Shown here piece after piece: positions 16,407 through 25,320 of a stretch of DNA of 64,000 bases (positions are counted from its first letter, which is position 1; every line of letters begins with the position of its first letter). The stretch covers positions 76,776 through 140,775 of the forward strand of contig JADKCK010000017.1 in NCBI GenBank assembly GCA_016718845.1. Direction: 5' to 3'. Both the position numbers and the translations under genes were made by a program. Under the pieces are notes generated by a model. The model saw nothing but the letters and a program-made list of their open reading frames with translations. It did not search any database and was not told the DNA's origin. The stretch comes from Sphingobacteriales bacterium (lineage in GTDB: Bacteria > Bacteroidota > Bacteroidia > Chitinophagales > UBA2359).

Positions 16407-18854
16407 ATGAAAAAACATTACCTATATCTTGCCTTCTTTTTTCTTACTCAAACAACTTTTGCTCAAACATTTTCGGCTGTTGTTAATCAAGTAATCACCG
16501 ACGATGGCTCAACCTTTAATTTTAATATTGATGTAACTGGATTGCCCAACACCATAGACACTTTATTTGGCTTAGAAACAGTGTGTTTAAACCTACCACA
16601 TACCTACGACTCGGATATGGAAGTAAAATTGCTCGCACCCGATGGTACCATTATTTTATTGTTCTCGGGTGTAGGCGGCGGCGACCATAATTTTACCAAC
16701 ACCTGTGTAGGCGGATTTGATTATCCCCCTATAGTCAACGGCTCGGCTCCTTTTACAGGCACTTTTGCTTCGATGGGCGTTTTGGGCAATGTAAATAACG
16801 GACAAAATGGCAACGGACAATGGCAATTAATTGTGCATGATACCTACCCCTTTGCCGACGAAGGAACACTAATAGACTGGTCAATTACCTTTGGCAACAA
16901 TCCGGCACAACCTTATTTGTATACTTCTAGCAATTTGCCCATCGTAAAACTAACCACCTTAGACGGAAATATCCCAAACGAACCCAAAGTACAAGCTCAT
17001 CTGCAAATTATAGATAATGGCATTGGTTTGCGAAACTATGCCAACCAAACCAACTATACCTACGAAGGCGATATAATGGTAGAATTGCAAGGATTTACCG
17101 GACCAATCTATCCCAAAAAAAACTACGACTTTGATTTAATAGCCCCCAACGGAGATAAAATTGATACCAGCCTATTGGGTATGCCCGCCGAAAATGATTG
17201 GATATTAAAAGCCGAATATTTGGACCATACCCTAATCAAAAATACACTTACCTACGAAATGTCGCGCCGAATGGGACGCTATGCCCCACGTACCCGCTTT
17301 TGCGAGTTGCTATTAGATGGCGAATATGTAGGCGTGTTTACCCTAACCGAAAAAATTAAACGAGGCACAAATCGCCTAAATATTGCCAAACTTGAACCTA
17401 CCGATATTAGTGGAGCAGATTTGACAGGCGGCTATATAATAGAAATGAACATAAATGGCGACCCCGCTGATTGGGTATCCAATTATCAACCCATTAATTA
17501 TGCCACCTGTGGCTTAGATGTAGAGTTTAAACATGTATACCCCAAAACCGACGAAATTGACCCCATACAACACGACTATATTAAAAGCTATGTAGATAGC
17601 TTTGAACAAGTACTGCATGGCGATGATTTTTTAAACCCCGAAACAGGCTACCGCAAATACATCTCGGTTAAATCGTTTATTGACTTTTTGATAACCAACG
17701 AGTTTAGCGTAAACTACGACAGCTACGGACGAAGTACCTATTTGTATAAAGAAAAAATAACCGACGGTAATCAACTAAAAATTGGTCCCCCGTGGGATTA
17801 CGACCGAGCCTATAACGACAGCCCCGAAGGTTGGGTTTGGGAAATTACCCACCAAGGATGGCCCTTCCCGTTTTGGTGGTCAAAAATGTGGGACGACCCC
17901 ATTTACCGCAAAGAATTGGCTTGCCGATGGTTTAGCTTACGACAAAATACCCTAAGCACACCCGCATTTATGTCGCTTATTGATAGCTTAAGCACCGAAC
18001 TAAACGAAGCACAAGCCCGTAATTTTGCTATCTGGAACGACTTGGGCGGGCAAACCTACAACGACCAAATAACAGGTTTAAAATCGTATGTTACTCAACG
18101 ATTAACATGGATAGACGAAACCTTACAAACCGAAAATGTACAACTACCTATTTTTAACCTACCTGCCGACACCAGCCTTTGTTTGGGTACAACCCTAAAT
18201 GCAAACATGGGTGGTGGATATACTTATACATGGCTAAACCAACCCAATCCGTTGGCGGTTACCATAACACAATCGGGGGAGTATACCCTAAAAGCCGAAG
18301 ACACAAACGGCTGTTATACCACACAACAAATAGCCATTACTACATCGGTACCCGATGCCTCGTTTACTAGCCAAGCTATTGCTAACCAACCCACAACTTG
18401 GCAATTTACACCCAACAACACCAACGCAGTCGGCTATTTGTGGTCGTTTGGCGATACTTATACCTCAACACAAGTACAGCCAACCTATATATACACCGCT
18501 GGTGGCAACTACATAGTATCTTTGCTTGTCACCGACTCTTTGGGTTGCCAAACAAGTAGCGGCACTGCCATTTTGGTAAACGCTGTAGGCGTTGCCACAC
18601 CCACCAATCAATTGATGCTGCAAGTATCACCTAATCCTTTTCAAGAGTTTATCCGCGTACAATTCCAAAATCCAATAAACGAAAAATGTAAACTATCGCT
18701 TATTGATATATGGGGACGCGAAGTATACCAACAATCTTTTGAGAAAAACGTGGATGCAATAAATATTCCAACTCAAAATTTAACACAAGGTGTATATCTA
18801 TTAAAAATAGACACAGCCGAAAAAGTGGAAATTATTGAGATGATGAAAAAATAA
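16407..18854 (+). CDS. Secreted CotH-like protein with P-domain, PKD domain and T9SS type A sorting domain
   Basis: The product is 815 aa. It has a signal peptide (about 1-20, ending TTFAQ), then a proprotein-convertase P-domain at about 25-170 (GLETVCLNLPHTYDSDMEVK, GQWQLIVHDTYPFADEG, LIDWSITFG). A CotH-kinase-like domain follows at about 175-570 (ENDWILKAEYLDHTLIKN, KIGPPWDYDRAYND). Then come a short Ig-like segment, a PKD domain at about 650-725 (YLWSFGDTYT) and a T9SS type A C-terminal domain (LQVSPNPFQEF to GVYLLKID). The last domain predicts export by the T9SS and surface attachment. CotH proteins resemble protein kinases; the substrate here is unknown. The start lies 50 bp after the MITE's target duplication. 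Confidence 0.9.
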   Translation: MKKHYLYLAFFFLTQTTFAQTFSAVVNQVITDDGSTFNFNIDVTGLPNTIDTLFGLETVCLNLPHTYDSDMEVKLLAPDGTIILLFSGVGGGDHNFTNTCVGGFDYPPIVNGSAPFTGTFASMGVLGNVNNGQNGNGQWQLIVHDTYPFADEGTLIDWSITFGNNPAQPYLYTSSNLPIVKLTTLDGNIPNEPKVQAHLQIIDNGIGLRNYANQTNYTYEGDIMVELQGFTGPIYPKKNYDFDLIAPNGDKIDTSLLGMPAENDWILKAEYLDHTLIKNTLTYEMSRRMGRYAPRTRFCELLLDGEYVGVFTLTEKIKRGTNRLNIAKLEPTDISGADLTGGYIIEMNINGDPADWVSNYQPINYATCGLDVEFKHVYPKTDEIDPIQHDYIKSYVDSFEQVLHGDDFLNPETGYRKYISVKSFIDFLITNEFSVNYDSYGRSTYLYKEKITDGNQLKIGPPWDYDRAYNDSPEGWVWEITHQGWPFPFWWSKMWDDPIYRKELACRWFSLRQNTLSTPAFMSLIDSLSTELNEAQARNFAIWNDLGGQTYNDQITGLKSYVTQRLTWIDETLQTENVQLPIFNLPADTSLCLGTTLNANMGGGYTYTWLNQPNPLAVTITQSGEYTLKAEDTNGCYTTQQIAITTSVPDASFTSQAIANQPTTWQFTPNNTNAVGYLWSFGDTYTSTQVQPTYIYTAGGNYIVSLLVTDSLGCQTSSGTAILVNAVGVATPTNQLMLQVSPNPFQEFIRVQFQNPINEKCKLSLIDIWGREVYQQSFEKNVDAINIPTQNLTQGVYLLKIDTAEKVEIIEMMKK

Positions 18855-18861
18855 AATTGCA

Positions 18862-19137
18862 ATGAAAATCCAATCAATTAGTGTAGCTCGTGTGGCAATA
18901 GTCATTGTTTTGGTGGCGCTTTTGCGCACCATATCCGAAATATTGCGCTTGGCTTATGTACACGGCGTGCCTCCCGATTGGACAATCATCAAAGCATACC
19001 TAATTGGCTCAACATTGTGGGTAATTGGCTGTATGGTAATGATAATAGCCTATTTTATGGGTAAATACAAAAGCGTATCAATAATTGGTATAATAACAAT
19101 TGCAGGGCTGATTTTTTACAAATTAATTTATTTGTAA
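18862..19137 (+). CDS. Small three-helix membrane protein
   Basis: The product is 91 aa with three hydrophobic helices at about 8-23 (RVAIVIVLVALLRTI), 45-66 (YLIGSTLWVIGCMVMIIAYF) and 71-90 (VSIIGIITIAGLIFYKLIYL). It starts 7 bp after the CotH1 stop codon, so it is almost certainly co-transcribed with it. It should reside in the inner membrane. No family is recognised. No terminator follows before the next gene, which has its own -7 box at 19204-19211. Confidence 0.7.
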   Translation: MKIQSISVARVAIVIVLVALLRTISEILRLAYVHGVPPDWTIIKAYLIGSTLWVIGCMVMIIAYFMGKYKSVSIIGIITIAGLIFYKLIYL

Positions 19138-19203
19138 CGATGAAAAACTTAACTAAATCTAACAATAAAAGCAGTTGATACCTAAATTTTGCTAATTAAG
19201 TAG

Positions 19204-19211
19204 TACCTTTG
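19204..19211 (+). promoter_or_regulatory. -7 box upstream of the 201-aa secreted protein
   Basis: TACCTTTG followed by CACC. The distance to the ATG at 19355 leaves a leader of about 140 nt, which is AT-rich with no obvious structure. Confidence 0.5.
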
Positions 19212-19354
19212 CACCCCAAATTAAAGCACAAAACACCAACACAATATTTATTGAGCAATTCTACCAGTTTTATTTAAACCCTACCGTATTTTGCACATCT
19301 ATAAGAGGTGAAATATTATCTCAAAAATCAAAAAAATTAAAATTAAATAATTAC

Positions 19355-19960
19355 ATGAAACAATTTGTTTTATTTACGCTCATCTTATTGGGTATTTGTC
19401 AAAACTTAACAGTGTTGGCGCAAAAAGGTGGTAACGATGGCGAAAAAGAAAAGTTTATTCCGGGTGCCATTTACGAAGCACGCTACTGGACCGACATGAC
19501 AGGCAGAAGTAGTAAAGTGTTTGTTGACACAATGGTATTTTTTAACGACCGTGCTGTGTTTGAATACAGCAACAACCGCTGTATTTCTTGCCCTTATCAC
19601 TCCACCGATTCTATTATTTACTCGTTGATGCCTAAGTTGCAAACAAGCGAACGAGAATTTACAATGGGCAACAACTTTGTGCGCAAAATGAACAAAGCTA
19701 TTGTGCCTTTTAGAGGTTACGACCGCCTTATCTACAAAATTTACTCGTCCGACATGTCGAGCAAAGATACAGGTACCGGCGATTATGCTTTGGTATCGAG
19801 CCAATTTGGAGTGATTTACCGCTACAACAACAAAGGCGAAGTATATATGCTTAACCGAATTGATGTGTACAAAGATGGCAAAGCCGTTGATGAAATTGAC
19901 CTACTACCGCTGCAAGTAGAACTCAGTAAATCGAAAATTTTTATAGGCGATTTAGACTAA
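19355..19960 (+). CDS. Secreted protein of unknown function
   Basis: The product is 201 aa. A signal peptide covers residues 1-22 or so (FVLFTLILLGICQNLTVLAQ), with no lipobox cysteine, so it is exported to the periplasm. The mature protein is polar and mixed alpha/beta, with a CISCPYH pair of cysteines near residue 78-81. No T9SS sorting domain is present. I do not recognise a family. It has its own promoter and a strong terminator immediately downstream, so it is a single-gene unit. Confidence 0.75.
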   Translation: MKQFVLFTLILLGICQNLTVLAQKGGNDGEKEKFIPGAIYEARYWTDMTGRSSKVFVDTMVFFNDRAVFEYSNNRCISCPYHSTDSIIYSLMPKLQTSEREFTMGNNFVRKMNKAIVPFRGYDRLIYKIYSSDMSSKDTGTGDYALVSSQFGVIYRYNNKGEVYMLNRIDVYKDGKAVDEIDLLPLQVELSKSKIFIGDLD

Positions 19961-19984
19961 ACTAAAACCCAAGCCTTTTTATTA

Positions 19985-20028
19985 AAGTGCCACTTCTGCC
20001 CTAAACAACAGAAGTGGCACTTGTTTTA
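19985..20028 (+). terminator. Rho-independent terminator
   Basis: AAGTGCCACTTCTG (19985-19998) pairs perfectly with CAGAAGTGGCACTT (20009-20022) over 14 bp with a 10-base loop, followed by GTTTTA. It ends the transcript of the 201-aa secreted protein and insulates the glycosyltransferase gene. Confidence 0.85.
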
Positions 20029-20071
20029 CCCCATTTTGTCAAGATAATATTTGTCTATAACGCATCTTTTT

Positions 20072-21070
20072 ATGCCAAAAATTCTTATTATTCGCTTTAG
20101 TTCCATCGGCGATATAGTGCTTACTACGCCTCTTGTTAGGTGCCTGTCGCAACAATTGCCCAATGCCCAGATACATTATCTAACAAAACCCGCATTCGCA
20201 GGTATTTTAGCACCCAATCCGCATATCCAGAAAGTACACACTTTATCATCATCTATTATAAAAACCATACAACAGCTAAAAACCGAAAAATACGATTATG
20301 TAATTGACCTGCACCACAATCAGCGTAGCTTACTGATTAAGTTGGGCTTGGGCGTAACTGCCAAATCGTTTGATAAACTAAATTATGAAAAATGGTTGGC
20401 TGTTAATTTTAAAAAAATAGATAACTTACCTAATCTACATATCGTAGACCGCTACATAGCCGCAGCCCAACATTTGGGTATAAAAAACGATGGGCAAGGT
20501 TTAGATTATTTTATACCACCCAAAGACGAAGTAAACATCGAACAGCAATTTCCAAATCTATCACCCCAAAAATATATTGCATTGGTAATAGGTGCAGCAC
20601 ATGCTACCAAACGAATGCCTACGCAAAAAATAATAGATTTATGTGACACTATAAATCAACCAATTATATTGCTTGGTGGTAAAGAAGATGCCGAAAATGC
20701 AAATAACATTGTAACTCAAAGTAAAGGGCAAGTAATAAATGCTTGTGGATTACTAAACCTTAACCAATCGGCATCGGTGGTGCGGCAGGCGGGCAAGGTG
20801 GTGTCGCACGATACGGGCATGATGCACATTGCGGCTGCTTTTCAAAAACCCATTTGTTCGGTTTGGGGTAATACCATTCCACAATTTGGTATGTATCCGT
20901 ATCTTTCGGTGGCGGCACAAGCTCAATCGGTAATGGTGCAAGTAGCAAATTTACCCTGCCGCCCATGCTCTAAAATTGGTTACAACAAATGCCCAAAAGG
21001 TCATTTTAACTGTATGCAGCAGATAGATGTGGCTGCGATAGCTAATTTTGCTAACCAAATGCAATATTAA
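20072..21070 (+). CDS. Glycosyltransferase family 9 (heptosyltransferase-like)
   Basis: The product is 332 aa from the ATG at 20072. The in-frame TTG at 20051 would add seven residues, but MPKILIIRFSSIGDIVLTTP is the normal N-terminus of the ADP-heptose:LPS heptosyltransferase family. The C-terminal nucleotide-sugar site is visible near residues 245-275 as VVSHDTGMMHIAAAFQKPIC followed by SVWGNT. It should add a heptose or related sugar to the lipid A core or another envelope glycan on the cytoplasmic face. CRPCSKIGYNKCPKGHFNCM is the usual cysteine-rich end of this family. The gene stands alone between repeats. Confidence 0.9.
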   Translation: MPKILIIRFSSIGDIVLTTPLVRCLSQQLPNAQIHYLTKPAFAGILAPNPHIQKVHTLSSSIIKTIQQLKTEKYDYVIDLHHNQRSLLIKLGLGVTAKSFDKLNYEKWLAVNFKKIDNLPNLHIVDRYIAAAQHLGIKNDGQGLDYFIPPKDEVNIEQQFPNLSPQKYIALVIGAAHATKRMPTQKIIDLCDTINQPIILLGGKEDAENANNIVTQSKGQVINACGLLNLNQSASVVRQAGKVVSHDTGMMHIAAAFQKPICSVWGNTIPQFGMYPYLSVAAQAQSVMVQVANLPCRPCSKIGYNKCPKGHFNCMQQIDVAAIANFANQMQY

Positions 21071-21076
21071 TATGTG

Positions 21077-21172
21077 TTTTTATTTAGAGATATAGAAAAA
21101 GTTTATTTTAGATTGATTTGGTTTTTAATAGTACCGCATTATTGCTAGTACCTGAAAAATAGCTCTTTTATA
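21077..21172 (+). repeat. Dispersed repeat shared with the element at 62012-62305
   Basis: About 95 bases here align with 62051-62148, including TTAGATTGATT, GGTTTTTAATAG and ATAGCTCTTTTAT with scattered substitutions. Slightly downstream CGTAACATGAATAAA resembles the right end of the MITE. No coding potential. Confidence 0.6.
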
Positions 21173-21245
21173 ACCCAATCCTCTTGTACGTAACATGAAT
21201 AAATGACAAATTTAGCTTAAAACATTAAGCCGTATGGTCAATTAA

Positions 21246-21824
21246 TCAGGACTGTTGATGGTTTTGAACAGCCATTTTTTTAAAAGCCACCACATCTATT
21301 GGCAATCCGTCTTTAGTTAAAAAGCTGGGTTTAATAGCTACTTGTTCAAAACCTGCTTTTTCTAATACCCGCTGCGAGCCAATATTATGCAAATAAGCAA
21401 AAGCGTTTATTCGTTGATACTTCAACACCTCGAACATATAATTGCAAAGTGCCACTACGGCTTGGGTAACAATGCCTTGCCCACGATAGGGTTTAGCCAA
21501 CCAATAGCCTATTCCGTTTTCGTAGGTGTTGTTGATGCCGTAGTGCGCCGAGTAGGTAATGCCAATACCACCTATCAGTTCGTTGCTAGGCAAATGCCTA
21601 ATTGCCCATTCTTTGGGGCGATGATGTTGGGCTTCAAAATCGTGTATTTTGTGGTACCACCAATCGGCATCGGCGGCGGTGTATGGATACGGAATGCTAA
21701 GGGTATTGCGCGAAATTTCGGGGTCGTTTAGGTATTTAACCAAGGCGTGGCGGTCGTCCCAAAGAAGGTCGGTTAGGCTTATATCGGGCGATAGGTTGAT
21801 GGTGGGTTTTGTGAAAGAAGGCAT
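21246..21824 (-). CDS. GNAT-family N-acetyltransferase (RimJ/RimL-like)
   Basis: The product is 192 aa. It has the GNAT architecture of RimJ/RimL enzymes: DPEISRNTLSIPYPYTAADA at the N-terminus, WAIRHLPSNELIGGIGI, and the acetyl-CoA pyrophosphate loop YRGQGIVTQA near residue 120, then NIGSQRVLEKAGFEQ. It transfers acetyl from acetyl-CoA to an amine; the acceptor could be a ribosomal protein N-terminus, an antibiotic or a small molecule. Cytoplasmic. It is flanked by repeats on both sides and shows no operon partner. Confidence 0.9.
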   Translation of the reverse strand: MPSFTKPTINLSPDISLTDLLWDDRHALVKYLNDPEISRNTLSIPYPYTAADADWWYHKIHDFEAQHHRPKEWAIRHLPSNELIGGIGITYSAHYGINNTYENGIGYWLAKPYRGQGIVTQAVVALCNYMFEVLKYQRINAFAYLHNIGSQRVLEKAGFEQVAIKPSFLTKDGLPIDVVAFKKMAVQNHQQS

Positions 21825-21888
21825 AGGTATTGAAAAAATAAGAGGTAATTAGATGGCTATATTTGGGGGAAGATAAGATGAAAGTTAT

Positions 21889-21939
21889 TTTTAGGGTATT
21901 CAGTATTAGCGTATTATCAAGGTCAAAAGCTATTTTCAT
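21889..21939 (-). pseudogene. Possible 5' remnant of a HAD-type phosphatase gene
   Basis: On the minus strand an ATG at 21939 encodes MKIAFDLDNTLILNTLK, which begins exactly like HAD hydrolases (DxD nucleophile motif). After this the frame continues into a polar, non-HAD sequence and into the GNAT gene region, so nothing more of a HAD protein is present. It could be a remnant left by deletion. It could also be chance, since only about eleven residues match. Confidence 0.25.
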
Positions 21940-21963
21940 TTGTAGGTAATGCTTTGTTTTTGT

Positions 21964-22063
21964 GGATACTGCGCTTGCTTTGTTGTGGGGGTGCCACCAA
22001 CTAATCGAGTCAGGGAGTGCTAATCAGCACCCCCAAAAAAGACATTTTCCGCGTCAAGCGGGG
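21964..22063 (+). repeat. GGGGGTG/CACCCCC hairpin repeat, copy A
   Basis: Same family as 56425-56523 and (inverted) 15524-15606: ACTGCGC at the left, GGGGGTGCCACCAACT, AGGGAGTGCTAA, CACCCCCAAAAAAGACATTT and CGCGTCAAGCGGGG at the right. It occupies part of the 499-bp gap between the GNAT and CotH2 genes. The rest of that gap is AT-rich and featureless up to the CotH2 promoter. Confidence 0.75.
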
Positions 22064-22290
22064 CAAGCCCAAACCGTTTGTGTTGTTTGTACCCAGTTGC
22101 TAAACGGATAATCTGTTGGATTTACTTTGTGTGTTGCTAATAACATCCGCCCCACAAAATTACTCCAAAAAACAAAACAAAACATCTTTTTACCACAAAA
22201 AGAAAAAAATAATAGGGTAGGAGGGTAGTTACCGAATAAAATACAAAAAATGAACGTCTAAATAAAGATAGCTTTATAGCTACATTTTTG

Positions 22291-22298
22291 TATCTTTG
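22291..22298 (+). promoter_or_regulatory. -7 box of the CotH2 gene
   Basis: TATCTTTG followed by CAC, 25 bp before the ATG at 22324. The upstream candidate start at 22288 would lie within the promoter and is therefore unlikely. Confidence 0.55.
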
Positions 22299-22323
22299 CA
22301 CTATAATACAATTAATCAATAAA

Positions 22324-24555
22324 ATGAACAAACGACACTTTCTTCTCATTTTTATGGCAATGAGCATTGCCCAAAACAGCATCGCCCAAAACTTTTACGA
22401 CATGCAAACGGTGCAGGATATTTATCTAACCTTTGCACAATCTAATTGGGATTATATTTTGGATACCATGCGCCAAAATTACTCGGATAATAAATTGCTT
22501 GCCCAAATAAATATCAACGGAACCGTTTTTGATAGCATTGGCGTAAACTACAAAGGCAATAGCAGCTATAATGCCAACAACCTAAAAAATGCGTTTCACA
22601 TTGAGTTAGATTATGTGCTTGATGGGCAAGATTATCAGGGCTATCAACATGTAAAACTGTCAAATGTATCGCACGACCCCTCGTTTTTGCGCGAAACTTT
22701 ATCGTACGAAGCCCTGCGCAATTATATGCCCGCATCGGGGGCTAACTATGCACGGGTGTATGTAAATGGCAATTATCATGGCTTGTACGTAAACCAAGAG
22801 GCAGTAAATAAACAGTTTGTAGAACCACATTTTTACTCGAGCAACAACCCCTTGTTTTTGTGCGATAAACCCGATGGCATAACAGGTACAGTGCCTGCAC
22901 CTAACTTAGCTTTTTTGGGGGCAGATAGTAGCGCTTACTACAACTCGTATGAGCTAAAATCGGATTACGGTTATGGAGATTTAGCAACACTAACCAACAT
23001 ACTAAATAACAATACTGCCCAAATAGAAGATTATTTAGATGTAGATAGGGCTTTGTGGATGCTGGCTTTTAACAATTTGTTTGTAAATTTAGATAGCTAT
23101 ACCGGCTCTATTGGGCATAACTACTACATTTACGAAGACAACAACCACCGATTTAACCCTATTGTGTGGGATTTGAACGAAAGCTTTGGCAGTTTTACCA
23201 ATTCGGGCGTGGGGCAGCTAACTTTTACGCAAATGAAACAGATGGACCCGTTACTACATGCCAATAGCAGCAGTAAGCCGCTTATCCAAAAGTTGTTAGC
23301 CAACCAAACCTACAAAAAAATGTACTTGGCACACCTGCGCACCATGCTCAACGAAATGATTGTGTCGGGATGGTACCAAACGCGTGGGCAAGAGCTGCAA
23401 AACCTAATTGCCCCCGATGTACAAGCCGACAACAACAAATTTTTTAGCTACACCAACTTTATTGCCAACCTTACCAACGATGTTACGGGTGCTGGCGGAC
23501 CCGGTGGTGGTAACAAAATTGGGTTGGTAAGCCTAATGGAAGCACGCAAAAATTACCTGCAAACCAACGCCGAGATACTAAAAACGCCGCCCAGCCTTGC
23601 CAACATACAAAGCAGCCCAAGTAACCCCACCATAGGAACCGCCTTAAACATAACAGCTACGGTAACTAACCCAACAACGGTTACGCTGGCTTATAGGTAT
23701 CAACAATCAGAGCGGTTTGTAAAGATACAAATGTATGACGATGGCTTGCACAACGACCAAGCTGCCGCCGATGGTATTTATGGCGCACAAATACCCGCCA
23801 ACCCTGCCACCGCTTTGGCACAATACTACATCTATGCCGAAAACAACAACGCAGGTGTTTTTTCGCCCGCCCGAGCCGAGTACGAGTTTTATAACATCGT
23901 TTTTACATCGCCCATACAAACAGGGCAGGTTGTTATCAACGAGTTTTTGGCAGCTAATGTGGCAAACATAACCGACCCCGCCAACGAACACGACGACTGG
24001 ATTGAACTATACAACACCACCAGCAACACCTTATCGTTGGTGGGTTTATACCTAAGCGACGACCCCAACCTGCCCCGCAAATGGGCTTTGCCCAACATAA
24101 ACATGCCCGCTAATAGCTACCTAATAGTGTGGGCAGATGAAAATAGCGGGCAAGGCAACCTACACGCCAATTTTAAACTATCGAAAACAGGTGAGGCTAT
24201 CTATCTGTCAAAAGCCGATGATACCCTCCTAGACTCAGTAGTCTTTGGCGCACAAAACAACGATATTAGCACCGGCAGATACCCCAACGGAACAGGTAAT
24301 TTTACCATTATGCCGCCCACTTTTTCGGCACAAAACCAACTAAACCTTTGCTCCATACAACCGCTTATAACAGGCAATACAACCGCCTGTTTTAATGGTT
24401 CAACAACTTACAGCGTGCCAGTAGTAGCAAGTGCCGTGTATGTTTGGACAATTAGCAACGGCGCTATCTTAACCGGGCAAGGCACCAACACCATACAAGT
24501 ACAATGGAACAACAACGCAACAGGCACGGTTAATGTAGTGCAGATTAACCCATAG
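22324..24555 (+). CDS. Secreted CotH protein with lamin-tail domain, missing its sorting domain
   Basis: The product is 743 aa from ATG 22324, which begins the signal peptide MNKRHFLLIFMAMSIAQNSI; the longer frame from 22288 overlaps the promoter. A CotH-kinase-like domain covers about 25-400 (GVNYKGNSSYN, VKLSNVSHDPSFLRETLSYE, ARVYVNGNYHGLYVNQE, NPIVWDLNESFGSF). A lamin-tail (LTD) domain covers about 540-680 (VINEFLAANVANITDP, DDWIELYNTT, STGRYPNGTGNF). An Ig-like segment then starts but stops abruptly at residue 743 in TVNVVQINP. Such proteins normally end in a T9SS CTD; none follows in any frame, so the 3' end was probably lost where the dispersed repeat at 24588 now begins. Confidence 0.88.
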   Translation: MNKRHFLLIFMAMSIAQNSIAQNFYDMQTVQDIYLTFAQSNWDYILDTMRQNYSDNKLLAQININGTVFDSIGVNYKGNSSYNANNLKNAFHIELDYVLDGQDYQGYQHVKLSNVSHDPSFLRETLSYEALRNYMPASGANYARVYVNGNYHGLYVNQEAVNKQFVEPHFYSSNNPLFLCDKPDGITGTVPAPNLAFLGADSSAYYNSYELKSDYGYGDLATLTNILNNNTAQIEDYLDVDRALWMLAFNNLFVNLDSYTGSIGHNYYIYEDNNHRFNPIVWDLNESFGSFTNSGVGQLTFTQMKQMDPLLHANSSSKPLIQKLLANQTYKKMYLAHLRTMLNEMIVSGWYQTRGQELQNLIAPDVQADNNKFFSYTNFIANLTNDVTGAGGPGGGNKIGLVSLMEARKNYLQTNAEILKTPPSLANIQSSPSNPTIGTALNITATVTNPTTVTLAYRYQQSERFVKIQMYDDGLHNDQAAADGIYGAQIPANPATALAQYYIYAENNNAGVFSPARAEYEFYNIVFTSPIQTGQVVINEFLAANVANITDPANEHDDWIELYNTTSNTLSLVGLYLSDDPNLPRKWALPNINMPANSYLIVWADENSGQGNLHANFKLSKTGEAIYLSKADDTLLDSVVFGAQNNDISTGRYPNGTGNFTIMPPTFSAQNQLNLCSIQPLITGNTTACFNGSTTYSVPVVASAVYVWTISNGAILTGQGTNTIQVQWNNNATGTVNVVQINP

Positions 24556-24587
24556 TCATGCAAAGTCTTTACAGCCAATTTTTATTT

Positions 24588-24612
24588 ACAACGGAGACAC
24601 AGAGAACACGGA
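24588..24612 (+). repeat. Dispersed repeat, copy 2
   Basis: Twenty-four of 25 bases match 1675-1699 (ACAACGGAGACACNGAGAAC and onward). It lies 32 bp after the truncated end of CotH2 and is followed by another shared word, AAGCCGACAGCC. Confidence 0.6.
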
Positions 24613-24682
24613 TGTTTTAAGCCGACAGCCCGAAACTGACAGATTGTAGCCCACAGTATAGTACTTTGTACCCATTTTATTG

Positions 24683-24690
24683 TACCTTTG
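24683..24690 (+). promoter_or_regulatory. -7 box of the DUF1569 gene
   Basis: TACCTTTG followed by CAG, 44 bp upstream of the ATG at 24735. TTTG at 24665-24668 could be part of a -33 element but the spacing is short. Confidence 0.5.
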
Positions 24691-24734
24691 CAGTCGTAAA
24701 AACACAACTTACAATTTACAACTTATAATTACCA

Positions 24735-25193
24735 ATGGCATTACCTAATGTTTTCACGCCCCAAGTATCCGAGGGCATTATTAACCGCATTAACCAATTA
24801 ACACCACAAACAAAAGCCAATTGGGGCAAAATGTCGGTGGCACAAATGTTGGCACACTGTTGCGTAACCTACGAGTATGTGTACGACAACAAACACAAAT
24901 CGCCTAATTTTTTGATGAAATTCATCTTAAAGTTGTTTGTAAAAAACACCGTAGTTAGCGAAACACCTTATAAACACAATAACCAAACTGCCCCCGATTT
25001 TATTATTACCAACGACCGCGATTTTGATGCCGAAAAACAACGTTTGATAGCCTACATCAAACAAACCCAACAACTAGGCGAAGCCCATTTTGATGGCAAA
25101 GAGTCACACTCGTTTGGCAAACTCAACAAAACCGAGTGGAACAATATGTTCTACAAACACCTCGACCACCACTTACGACAATTTGGGGTGTAA
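24735..25193 (+). CDS. DUF1569 (DinB-like four-helix) protein
   Basis: The product is 152 aa. INRINQLTPQTKANWGKMSV followed by AQMLAHC and, at the end, HLDHHLRQFGV are the conserved words of DUF1569, a family within the DinB/YfiT-like four-helix-bundle superfamily. Histidines in AHC and HLDHH are positioned to bind a metal. Members are thought to be thiol- or metal-dependent small-molecule enzymes, but no reaction is established for this family. Cytoplasmic, single gene with its own promoter and a downstream hairpin at 25247-25291. Confidence 0.85.
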   Translation: MALPNVFTPQVSEGIINRINQLTPQTKANWGKMSVAQMLAHCCVTYEYVYDNKHKSPNFLMKFILKLFVKNTVVSETPYKHNNQTAPDFIITNDRDFDAEKQRLIAYIKQTQQLGEAHFDGKESHSFGKLNKTEWNNMFYKHLDHHLRQFGV

Positions 25194-25210
25194 AAGAGCC
25201 GTAGACCTTA

Positions 25211-25291
25211 TCCTCCTTCGAGGAGGAGAACTAAGTAGTCCTATCAAAAAGCGAGGTAAACCTCTCTTTGGGGTAGGACTACCTCGCTTTT
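25211..25291 (+). terminator. Two hairpins after the DUF1569 gene
   Basis: TCCTCCT-TCG-AGGAGGA (25211-25227) is a perfect 7-bp hairpin. AAAAGCGAGGTA (25247-25258) pairs with TACCTCGCTTTT (25280-25291) over 12 bp with a 21-base loop. The second ends in a T run and may terminate transcription. Confidence 0.6.
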
Positions 25292-25320
25292 GGGTACTTT
25301 GAGTGTTGTTGATACAATAT

